Assembly: GCA_950097015.1 (NCBI GenBank)
Contig: CATNEN010000029.1
Span: 2,672,001-2,736,000, forward strand
Length of the DNA: 64,000 bases
Source of the DNA: Macrostomum hystrix
Lineage: Eukaryota; Platyhelminthes; Macrostomidae
Reading direction: 5' to 3'
Shown: positions 55,157 to 64,000 of the stretch, piece by piece
How the letters are laid out: each line of letters begins with the position of its first letter
Position numbering within the stretch: position 1 is the first letter of the stretch
Notes under the pieces: generated by a model
Databases searched by the model: none
What the model saw: the letters and a program-made list of their open reading frames with translations, nothing else
Told to the model about the DNA's origin: nothing
Made by a program: the position numbers and the translations under genes

Positions 55157-57943
55157 TCACACTGTGGCCTCGCTGAACTCAAAGTCCGCCGCTTCGGTGT
55201 AGCGCCGATGCGGCGAACGGAAGGTGCTTAAAGTGGCGCAGGAGCCACCGCAGCCGACGCCGCCAACTCCAGGTCCGTGGACTGCGGCAGCCGCAGCGGA
55301 AGCCACTGCAGATGCGCTGACACCAGTGCTGAAGCTGCCGCAGTGGCGGGGCAGAGTCAGGGCCTGTCGGGCTGGCCGGTGCATCGGACAGTGGCTTCCG
55401 CTGAGGCCCACAGTTGAGTATCGCAGAGCCGGGCTCCAAGGACTCGCGCCGGCGTCATCTTCGTCCTCCTCCTTGGAGCATCCGGCAATCGCGGAGGTCA
55501 CTGGGTTGCCAACGTACTCAGCGCCGCTGACACCGACGGCGACACCGGAGGTGGAGGAAGTCATCAGCAGGCGGCGTGGGCTGGTACAGGCCGACTGCGA
55601 AGCGGAGCCGACAATGGCGGTGGCGGCGGCATCGGCGGCTGCGGCGACCCCGTCGGCGGCACTCAACGGCATCCGGTAGAACAACTCACGCCAGAAGCTT
55701 CGCCGACCGTAGCGCAAGGCGACCGCACGCGCGGCGGCGGCGCGTCCACCAACGCCGAGCAGGCCGGGCGGGAGGCGTCGAACCCCGGGGAACAGGATGT
55801 GCACCAGGCGGCAGGCGCGCCGAGGCCGAGTTCGCGCCGACAAAAAGTGCACGGCCAGCTGATAGTCGGTGCAGGCGTCCACGCTGGCCAGGAAGCTATC
55901 GGTGACGACCGTCAGGACGCGTTTGCTGGACTCGACAGCGTGCCAGACAGCGGGATAGGCTGGCACACCTGGCAGTCGGGCCCGGTCGTGTGTGCACAGC
56001 GCGTAGGGCCGCGGCCGACGGCGCAGCTTTTCAACTAGAACGGCGGAAACCCAGTCCGCATCGTCCGGGTGGAACATGAGGAAAGCGTCGCAGGCCTTGG
56101 CCTCGCCGGTGCATTCATCGCGGTCGAAAGGGTGCAGGCCGCAGCTGGCGAACAGGCTGACGCGGCCACAGAATGCCGCTAGGAGGGCCATGGTGGCCAG
56201 GGCTAGGATGGTGCTGATGGCCGAGGAGCTGAGGGCCAGCCGGTCGTAGCCTCGGTTGGCCGGCCGCGGCTCCGGCAGGTGGCAGAGTGCCGCCGGGCTC
56301 AGCGTCAGCAGTGAGCGATCGCGTAGGCGCGGCGGCTCGGCGCAGCGCACGTCGTCCGGGGCCAGGAGGCGGTCCCGATGTGCTCGCAGCCAGCCGATCA
56401 GCCAGCTGGCGTTGCAGCCGCAGTGCCAGGGATTGTGGTCAAGTCGGATGCGGCGCAGTCGGGGCAGCGACACTGTGAGCATCTCCTGATCCAGCTGGGT
56501 GAGCAGGTTGTGGTGCAGCATGAGCTCCTCCAGGCTCTGCAGCTTGGCCAGGTAGCGGGCCGGCAGCTCTTCGAGACCGGTGCCGCTCAGATCCAGGCTG
56601 GAGGCCTCGCGAAACACCTTCGGCATACCGGGCAGGCCGCGGCTGGCCATGCGACCGCCGCTGAAGTTGAAGCGATATGAATAGTCGCCATTAGCTGGCA
56701 GCGGCGGCAGCTCCCGCCAGTGCGGCAGCCGGTCGAGGGTGGCGCCGCGACAGTCGACCAAGACAGCCCGGCGCCAGGGCTCCTCTGTGCAGCGGCAGCG
56801 CCCGGCCGCCGAGTCCAGGCAGGGCTCGCGCCGGCAAGTCAGCTCGGCTGGCGCCAGAGCGGGCCGGAAGTCGGCGCCAACCAGCGGACGACGGCCTCGC
56901 AGTTCTGCTGGCTCGAAGCATTCCGGCAGGGCGGCGGGACTTTCGAGCAGGGCGGCTAGCGGGGAGGCTCCCTTGCCGGCCGGGTAGAGAAGCGGGAAGT
57001 CCTCGCAGTCGCAGCGGAGCGGATTGCCAGCCAGGCTGCTGATCAGCGGGCGCCAGTTGACGCCGGGCGTCGGATGATTGTCCAACAGGTGCCAGCCTTT
57101 CAACAGGCTGCCAAGGTGCTGAATGCCATTTCCAATCAGGCTAATGTTGAGGCCGGCTTCCGCCAGGCGGTCTAGAGTCCAGGCAGACGTCCGTCGTTCG
57201 GCTGTGAAGCGGCGAATCCGATTGTGATCGAGCAGCAGCCGCAGTTGCCGCCTGAGACCCGGACGCGGCGACCCGGTCCGTTCAGCCAGCTCCAGGGGCC
57301 AGTCAGTCAGCTCGTCCAGGAGATTGCTGCTGAGGTCAATCCGGGTCAGATGGTCGGCGGCTGTTGTGCTGAATGCCACCGCGGAGATGTTGAAAAGCCG
57401 GTTGCGGGCCAGGCTCAATCGGCGAAGTCGCGGCGCCGCCAAGGACCCGTCGGCGAGGCTCTCAAGCCGATTGGCGTCAAGTACCAGGTCGCGGAGTTCG
57501 GCGAATCCAGCGAAGGCTCCGGCCGGCAGGTGGATGAGATCATTGCGGCTGAAGTTCAGGTAGATGAGGCGCGGCAGGCCGGACAGTCGGGTCAGAAGGC
57601 TGGCAGCCGAGCGGACTCGGCTGACGATCAGGACGTTGAGGTCGCCGCCAGCGAGGCAGTGGGTCATTGGGGTTAGTGCCGCGGAGTCAACAGCGAACGC
57701 GCAGTCCAGGTCCAGGTGCTGCTGCGCGAATGCGTACCGAAAAATGCAGACTGGGCAGGCCGCTGGGCAGAGCCGTCGGCAGTCTTCCTGGCCGATCGCA
57801 GCGGGGCAGGCCAACGCCAGGAGCAGCGTCAAAAGCTGAGCCAGCAGCTGCCAGGTGGAGCAGCTGCGCATGCGGCTCATGTCTTTCAAGCTCAGCCGAC
57901 GGCACTGACCTGTCTTCGCTTTCGCATGCTTTTGGCCACGCAT
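55157..57943 (-). CDS. Toll-like receptor (LRR ectodomain, TM, TIR), single exon
   Basis: The 928-codon frame has a signal peptide (hydrophobic TWQLLAQLLTLLLALACPAA, about 30-49), a Cys-rich LRR cap (55-97), LRRs (about 124-285), an LRRCT (NPLRCDCEDF, 307-375), a second Cys cap (CRCTEEPW), short LRRs (447-505), a second LRRCT (NPWHCGCNASWLIGWL), a membrane helix (573-597) and a TIR domain (617-758) with box 1 CDAFLMF, box 2 HDRARLPGVPAYP and box 3 SFWREL. Two LRRCT blocks make it a multiple-cysteine-cluster Toll, as in Drosophila Toll. TIR domains recruit MyD88-type adaptors. An Ala/Ser-rich tail of about 170 residues follows the TIR. The start at 57880 (MSRMRSCST) may be truer than 57943, since it begins the signal peptide and a TATA-like box overlaps the upstream ATG. 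It is GC-rich and intronless. Confidence 0.9.
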   Translation of the reverse strand: MRGQKHAKAKTGQCRRLSLKDMSRMRSCSTWQLLAQLLTLLLALACPAAIGQEDCRRLCPAACPVCIFRYAFAQQHLDLDCAFAVDSAALTPMTHCLAGGDLNVLIVSRVRSAASLLTRLSGLPRLIYLNFSRNDLIHLPAGAFAGFAELRDLVLDANRLESLADGSLAAPRLRRLSLARNRLFNISAVAFSTTAADHLTRIDLSSNLLDELTDWPLELAERTGSPRPGLRRQLRLLLDHNRIRRFTAERRTSAWTLDRLAEAGLNISLIGNGIQHLGSLLKGWHLLDNHPTPGVNWRPLISSLAGNPLRCDCEDFPLLYPAGKGASPLAALLESPAALPECFEPAELRGRRPLVGADFRPALAPAELTCRREPCLDSAAGRCRCTEEPWRRAVLVDCRGATLDRLPHWRELPPLPANGDYSYRFNFSGGRMASRGLPGMPKVFREASSLDLSGTGLEELPARYLAKLQSLEELMLHHNLLTQLDQEMLTVSLPRLRRIRLDHNPWHCGCNASWLIGWLRAHRDRLLAPDDVRCAEPPRLRDRSLLTLSPAALCHLPEPRPANRGYDRLALSSSAISTILALATMALLAAFCGRVSLFASCGLHPFDRDECTGEAKACDAFLMFHPDDADWVSAVLVEKLRRRPRPYALCTHDRARLPGVPAYPAVWHAVESSKRVLTVVTDSFLASVDACTDYQLAVHFLSARTRPRRACRLVHILFPGVRRLPPGLLGVGGRAAAARAVALRYGRRSFWRELFYRMPLSAADGVAAAADAAATAIVGSASQSACTSPRRLLMTSSTSGVAVGVSGAEYVGNPVTSAIAGCSKEEDEDDAGASPWSPALRYSTVGLSGSHCPMHRPARQALTLPRHCGSFSTGVSASAVASAAAAAVHGPGVGGVGCGGSCATLSTFRSPHRRYTEAADFEFSEATV

Positions 57944-57951
57944 ATATTATA
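57942..57951 (-). promoter_or_regulatory. TATA-like element at the 5' end of the Toll-like receptor
   Basis: The minus strand reads TATAATATATG across the upstream ATG at 57943. Transcription starting about 30 bp downstream would leave 57880 as first start codon. Confidence 0.35.
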
Positions 57952-57959
57952 GCCAGAAA

Positions 57960-58510
57960 TAGGACAGCATTGGTGTATGTCTTTTTATATCTGCGAAGCC
58001 CCCTCTTCCCAGTAGTCGCTCATTGGCTGGCAACGTCACAGGCCATAATCTGAGCTATATGCCAGCCAACTCCTGGACCTGGGGTTATCAGCTTGACAAT
58101 TAAATAAAATATGGCGAGCTACAGCATAAAGACAAGGCGCGGACGGAGGCAGGATACGTTTTGTAAAAGCGCTGCAACTGATGCCGTATGCCATCAATTA
58201 TGCAGGCCTGTCAGAGGAGGCGGGGAGCGGTATAGCGGGCCGCACTGACACGGCCGCTACATGGCACTGCCGTTGGCTCCATTTACTTTTAGTCTCCAGC
58301 CAGATTTACCTTTTAGGGGATAGCGTACGATAGCCGATGACGCTACAAAAGCCTGCCTGCTCTCAGAGGGGAACGCCCTTGAGACCGGGGTAGGAGGCCT
58401 GGTTTAACTCAACGTTCTCAATTCCCATCAGTGCCTGCTTGCAAACGTTAATAGCTGGCTATTGCATAATATTTCTGTGTCCCTTTTTTGCTTCTTTTTC
58501 ACTTTCCTCT
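57960..58510. other. 5' flank of the Toll-like receptor; no gene seen
   Basis: Unique DNA, no second TIR or LRR sequence and no divergent gene recognised. Confidence 0.4.
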
Positions 58511-58514
58511 TTCT

Positions 58515-58765
58515 TTAGTGTGCGAGTCGGTAAAGCGCATCAGACAATTGCAACAAAGGTCTTGAGCTCGATTCCGTGGCGATATTGTTTACCTTGATTG
58601 AGGGCCACATTCGGAGCCATTTTTGGTGCCACTAAGGTACTCACAAGCTGAGTACTCCTTACTTGTCATTAAATTAAAAATAGCCGAATCCTTCCGACCT
58701 CAGTCGCGTGCCTGTCGCTAGACACACCTGAGGATTTATTTTGTGCTCATTAAAGCAAGGCCAAT
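58515..58765 (+). repeat. tRNA-derived SINE copy (family A)
   Basis: The A-box-like gagtcggtaaagcgc and B-box-like gagctcgattccgtgg are followed by a body whose end (cctgaggattt, ttgtgc) matches the 21.6-kb copy read on the plus strand. Confidence 0.6.
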
Positions 58766-59861
58766 TTAATATTCATTTGCTGCGCTGACGTCTTTTAATT
58801 CGAAGCGACTTCGTTCCGAGCGGCGTAGCGGATGCGCTCCACAGGAGGCACGTGCCTTCTGCTGAGGGCCTGTTTAGTTCTCGATCCCACTTCACCGCAG
58901 TTTAGACAATGCGAGCGGCCATCTGAGCACTGCACTGCTACAGCAAAAGCTGCGAAGGATTGTGTTCGCAGTGGAGGGGGCAATTCAGACCACAAAATTG
59001 CGGCTCGGGTCAAGCGATCAGCAGACAGTGAGAAGGAGGGGAGATACAGAAATTCTTCATATTTTTTTCTTCCGAATTGAAACAGTTGAGAGATAGTGGG
59101 GGGTAAGAGGAAACCTAGGTCCTAGGGTTAGATTGGCGGATCAAGTTTCAACTGTTCCAAAAATTTTGGCTTTCACTGTCTCAGTAGAAGAAACCTTCCC
59201 CCATCTCCCAAGCAGCAGCGGGAGGGTGGACAGGGGAATCGCTATGTATATAAAGGTGGGAATTGGGAATTGGGGCAGAAATTGACGCAGGAGCAGCAGC
59301 AGCAGCAGCAGCAGCTACATTAGCTCTTAACTATATGCACACCTATATGAAATTTCTGTATCACATGCCTCGAATAAATTGAGGGATTTAGTCAATACTG
59401 CAACTTACTCTCTGGCCAGTAAAAAAAGCACACACACCTACCCACACGGACACAGTTGAGCTGCGTCTATTCTGCACTTACAACTGTCGCTTTCACTCTC
59501 TGTGGGTAGCTGTAATTCTGGCGCATCCAGCTCAAACTTGAACACATTTTGCTGGAAAGCGGGCGAGGGCACACACTCAGCGCACACACTCACTTCACTG
59601 GACCCGAGAACACTGTGCTCAGTTCAGCACTCCGCTGTGCAAATTCGCCAGTTTAGACAGATCAGAGGCTTGAATCTTAATTTATATTCTCACCTGCTAA
59701 ATTAGCCCATGATTTTGTCTCTGATTTGTGGACGATCATATTGCCTCCTTCAGTAAGCTCAGCTGAGGGGTCAATAGGGTACAAAACTGCGCTTGTATAA
59801 ATGTGTTGCCCGTGTGGGTGAGTTGAAGCCAGGGCTGTGTGACCTTTGTCTATCCGGAATT
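58766..59861. other. Intergenic DNA
   Basis: A short (CAG)n run lies at about 59292-59315. No gene is seen. Confidence 0.4.
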
Positions 59862-60262
59862 GAGTACAACAGGGGTCGGCATACTCCGGCCCGCGGGCCA
59901 TATGCGGCCCTCGAAGCTCCCAAATCCGGCCCGTTGCCCCTTCCAACACCTATAGTATCCTGTCTCATCTCTCCCCTGTCTCATCTCTCACCTGTCTCAT
60001 CTCTCCCTGTCTCATCTATCCCATGTCTCATCTCTCCCACGTCTTATCTCTCCCCTGTCTTATCTCTCACCTGTCTCATCTCTCACCTGTCTCATCTCTC
60101 CCTGTCTTATCTCTCAGGTGTCTCCCGTCTCTCTCCCGTCTCATCTATTCTCATATCTGTCTCATCCCTCCCCTGTCTCGTCTATCCCGTATCTCACCTC
60201 ATCTGTCTCATCGTTTCTCCGTGGTCCGCTCGCCAAAAAGTTTGCCGACCCCTGGTGTACAA
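59862..60262. mobile_element. hAT-type MITE, 385 bp, with 8-bp target duplication
   Basis: Both ends (59870 and 60254) carry CAGGGGTCGGCA as an inverted repeat, a terminus known from hAT elements. The flanks gagtacaa (59862-59869) and gtgtacaa (60255-60262) match 7 of 8, which is the hAT target-duplication length. The interior is tandem tctcatctctcccctg-type sequence plus a GC-rich left end. It has no transposase. Confidence 0.8.
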
Positions 60263-60987
60263 TCATAGATTTTTTGTTTCTACGAGTTTCTACGAGTTCT
60301 CGTAGTTTCTAGCATTAGAAATCGACAGCTCCGAAAAGCTTCTAAAAAGCTTCTAAAGTGTTTAGTCAGATTGGACGACAAGCCTAGGAATGAACAAAGG
60401 AGGGAGTGTCAACTACTAACTGGTGTAGCATTTTTGTGACTGTGACTGCACTTCATCTATATCTTCCTTGCACTCGACTGATAAATATCGACAAGTTGAT
60501 CGACGCGCAAAAAGACTTCACGGCCGGTTGCTCGGTTGAAACTGACGGCATCGCAGTCTGCAGGGCCTGTCGAGCCGAAGCCACTCCGCAAAATGAATCA
60601 GCGGGTCACGCAATTTCGTGCCCATTCAAGCTCACCACCCGCTCGAAGCGCATTAGCTGACGAAGCCGGTGAAGTCCCTCAAAGGTGCTTTACTGAAATG
60701 GAACGTGTTTTGGTTGAGTTGAGCGCGAACTTCTTTCTGTGCCCAACGATTCCGAATATTCGATAAAAATAGACAAAAGCTCAAAGTTTTCTCGATCATG
60801 CGACTCAGAGTTATGCAGCCAAAAATCACTTTCTCTTAACGAATTGAGTAGAAGCCTCACAAAATCACCCAGAAGCACACCAACACAATATAATATTGAG
60901 AAATCACATCCACTAATCATATGTGAAAGTGACAATCTCAGAAGTGTTTTAATCCGAGCAAAATTTTGTTTCATTTTAGATAATAAA

Positions 60988-61160
60988 AACTGCTTATCTC
61001 TCCCCTGTCTAATCTCTCCCCTGTCTCATCTCTCCCCTGTCTCATCTCTCAGGTGTCTCCCGCCTCTCTCCCGTCTCATCTCTTCTCTATATCTGTCTCA
61101 TCCCTCCCCTGTCTCGTCTATTCCCGTGTCTCATCTCATCTGTCTCATCGTTTCCTTGTG
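60988..61160. repeat. Partial copy of the MITE interior
   Basis: The segment repeats the pyrimidine block of 60040-60220, including tctcaggtgtctcccg and catctgtctcatcgtttc, without either hAT terminus. Confidence 0.65.
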
Positions 61161-62560
61161 ACTGTGCACTGTGCACAGCTAATGGCAGTTTTATTAGCGT
61201 TTCCAATGCTTCCTTGTATCTTTGAATGGCTTATAAGGTGATTTTACTGCCTTGATAATCATTAACTTTATTGGTTCTGCTGACAAACCCATCGAGACAC
61301 TTAACTCCCTAGAACTATGAGCTAAACTAAAACAAAACGATTGCATCCTTATCCAATTAATCGTTTAAAAACCAATACGTGACTAGCTTCAAGCTTCAAG
61401 CATGAGCAGGTATGTTTGCTTCAGCATCACAATATGGATTTTGTGTCAGTTTTTGGCCAGTTATTTTAGACTCATTCTAGATATTGACGCCACAATGCCA
61501 ATGCTAACCATCCAGGTGTAAATACTATATAGCCTATGCACTTGGGCCCTCACCATGCATGCCTGTCAAACACGTGTCACAATCAAATGTGGTGACAGCA
61601 TTCTTATAAGCGAGCTTTAGAATTTCAATACTAGAACTATGCGAAATTCTTATTGCATACATTTTTTCGTCAAGTGTCACTTTCGCGTCCTTCAGCAACA
61701 ACTCAATTCTATATTTATCCATGGCAAACAATGAATTGTTTCAAGGGAATATTATAATACTCCTGTACATACAAGCGCACAGCTAATGACAGTTTTATTA
61801 GACGTATTTTTCACCTTTTTTAAAGTCTAAAGTTTACTAGCCTTTTAAAATCGCAATGGTGTACGCCCCCATTGTTCTTATAGTTTGCCGTTCTCCCACT
61901 TCCTAAATGTTTTGCCCCCACCCAGCCAGACTTGTGGAAGTCCTCTCTATTAATTATTATTCTCATGCCTGTTGTACATGTTAAGATAAGAGGGTTGGGC
62001 AAGGCCCTGAGGAGCAGGCGCGAGTCACAGTCGGGTCCAGAAGGCGTGATTTAAAATTAATGAAGCTTTCCTTTCCAAACGTGCTACGACTTCTTTACTT
62101 CCACTCTTGGCCCCTCTGTGCCACACATAGTCAGGGCGAGGGAGGGATGAGGATAGAAGATGAGTAAGGAGAAACTCAGTGAAAGAGGGGACGTGCTCAA
62201 ATATATTTAGCCACAAGCCGTGCAGTCAGTTACCAACGTATATAAACATTTATAAAAGTGATATTGCTTTGGCATCGTATGGCTCACTCAGTATAGTGAA
62301 ATTGCTCATCTGTGCTCAAATGTTAAGCAAGCATTCTAGTTGTGTTGATATTGCTAATATACTATAAGGCAAAATAATAATGAGCTGCGTTTCTGTAAGT
62401 CCACGAGTTGACAGTTCACTGAGAAGACAATAAAGGGACTGACGGCACTGCTATTAGCTTCATATTGGAAATCCGATAGGAAATCCGATCCTGAACTTGC
62501 GAAACAGACTGTCGAATAGCAATTAGCAGCTCGTGAGAGCAGAGAGTTGATATAAAAAAA
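61161..62560. other. Intergenic DNA without recognisable genes
   Basis: A 65-codon minus frame at 61534-61731 and smaller frames show no family features. Nothing else is identified. Confidence 0.4.
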
Positions 62561-62567
62561 CAGAACA

Positions 62568-64000
62568 ATAGCCAAACTCGAAGCCATAGCAATACACAGA
62601 CTCGAAGCCAGAGCAATACACAGACTCGAAGCCATAGCAATACACAGACTCGAAGCCAGAGCAATACACAGACTCGAAGCCATAGCAATACACAGACTCG
62701 AAGCCATAGCAATACACAGACTCAAAGCCAGAGCAATACACAGACTCAAAGCCAGAGCAATACACAGACTCGAAGCCATAGCAATACACAGACTCGAAGC
62801 CATAGCAATACACAGACTCAAAGCCAGAGCAATACACAGACTCAAAGCCAGAGCAATACACAGACTCAAAGCCAGAGCAATACACAGCCTCAAAGCCAGA
62901 GCAATACACAGACTCAAAGCCAGAGCAATACACAGCCTCAAAGCTAGAGTAATACACAGACTCAAAGCTAGAGTAATACACAGACTCAAAGCCAGAGCAA
63001 TACACAGACTCTAAGCCAGAGCAATACACAGACTCTAAGCCAGAGCAATACACAGACTCAAAGCCAGAGCAATACACAGACTCTAAGCCAGAGCAATACA
63101 CAGACTCAAAGCCAGAGCAATACACAGACTCAAAGCCAGAGCAATACACAGCCTCAAAGCCATAGCAATACACAGACTCGAAGCCATAGCAATACACAGA
63201 CTCGAAGCCATAGCAATACACAGACTCGAAGCCAGAGCAATACACAGACTCGAAGCCATAGCAATACACAGACTCGAAGCCATAGCAATACACAGACTCG
63301 AAGCCATAGCAATACACAGACTCGAAGCCATAGCAATACACAGACTCGAAGCCATAGCAATACACAGACTCGAAGCCATAGCAATACACAGACTCTAAGC
63401 CATAGCAATACACAGACTCGAAGCCAGAGCAATACACAGACTCGAAGCCATAGCAATACACAGACTCGAAGCCATAGCAATACACAGACTCGAAGCCATA
63501 GCAATACACAGACTCGAAGCCATAGCAATACACAGACTCGAAGCCATAGCAATACACAGACTCGAAGCCATAGCAATACACAGACTCAAAGCCAGAGCAA
63601 TACACAGACTCAAAGCCAGAGCAATACACAGACTCGAAGCCATATCAATACACAGACTCGAAGCCATAGCAATACACAGACTCAAAGCCAGAGCAATACA
63701 CAGACTCAAAGCCAGAGCAATACACAGACTCAAAGCCAGAGCAATACACAGACTCAAAGCCAGAGCAATACACAGCCTCAAAGCCAGAGCAATACACAGA
63801 CTCAAAGCCAGAGCAATACACAGACTCGAAGCCAGAGCAATACACAGACTCGAAGCCAGAGCAATACACAGACTCAAAGCCAGAGCAATACACAGACTCG
63901 AAGCCATAGCAATACACAGACTCGAAGCTTGAGCAATACACAGACTCAAAGCCAGAGCAATACACAGACTCAAAGCCATAGCAATACACAGACTCAAAGC
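62568..64000. repeat. 24-bp satellite running off the right edge
   Basis: About 60 copies of actcgaagccatagcaatac plus acag, with caaagccagag and ctaagcc variants in patches. Because the unit is a multiple of three, all minus-strand frames stay open for up to 368 codons; none is accepted as a gene. The array is cut by the window end. Confidence 0.95.

Noticed and set aside
55224..57952. Numerous plus-strand frames of 60-150 codons
   Set aside because: Shadows of the GC-rich Toll-like receptor gene on the opposite strand.
60536..60660. Possible RING-CH (MARCH-like) zinc finger start, VCRACRAEATPQN
   Set aside because: Only the first few residues resemble the family; the remaining Cys/His ligands are missing and the surrounding frame is short.
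62354..63997. Long minus-strand frames of up to 368 codons
   Set aside because: They result from the 24-bp satellite; all three minus frames are open and none has a domain.

Overview
The window looks like metazoan genomic DNA: spliced genes with canonical GT/AG introns, an animal SK channel, a Toll-like receptor, an NSD-type PWWP protein, and many eukaryotic transposons. Exons are GC-rich and introns and intergenic DNA are AT-rich. The Toll-like receptor with two cysteine-flanked LRR blocks, together with the transposon mix (Penelope-like, BEL/Pao, Tc1, MULE, piggyBac, hAT), suggests an aquatic invertebrate. A spiralian or flatworm is a guess; the phylum cannot be fixed from the sequence.

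Layout. 1-709 (minus): 5' part of an NSD-like gene (PWWP domain, AT-hook) that runs off the left edge and contains an apparent frameshift. 0.7-13.7 kb: an AT-rich transposon graveyard with a foldback repeat, a degenerate MULE, a Penelope-like relic with inverted terminal copies carrying hammerhead-like motifs and a 13-bp target duplication, a piggyBac relic, and a complete Tc1 element (TIRs, TA duplication, intact DD34E transposase). 13.77-20.04 kb (plus): a three-exon coiled-coil gene (416 aa, CCDC160-like at best). Its second intron contains an internally deleted BEL/Pao retrotransposon (minus strand) with almost identical LTRs. 22.2-42.7 kb (plus): a complete eight-exon SK/KCNN channel (810 aa predicted). 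42.7-55.1 kb: no gene; large minisatellites, a SINE and a second copy of an interspersed repeat. 55.16-57.94 kb (minus): a single-exon Toll-like receptor. 58-62.5 kb: SINE, hAT-type MITE and low-complexity sequence. 62.57-64 kb: a 24-bp satellite that continues past the right edge.

The most striking feature is the density of unrelated minisatellites from 25 to 54 kb. Every one of the seven SK introns holds at least one private array, with units of 11 to 59 bp. Several arrays show higher-order structure (13x23 bp, 24x15 bp and 4x15 bp). The left 22 kb has almost none, but is rich in the hexamer AGGCCT, which becomes rare to the right. The genes do not form an obvious pathway: a chromatin regulator, a coiled-coil protein, a calcium-gated potassium channel and an innate-immune-type receptor are simply neighbours.
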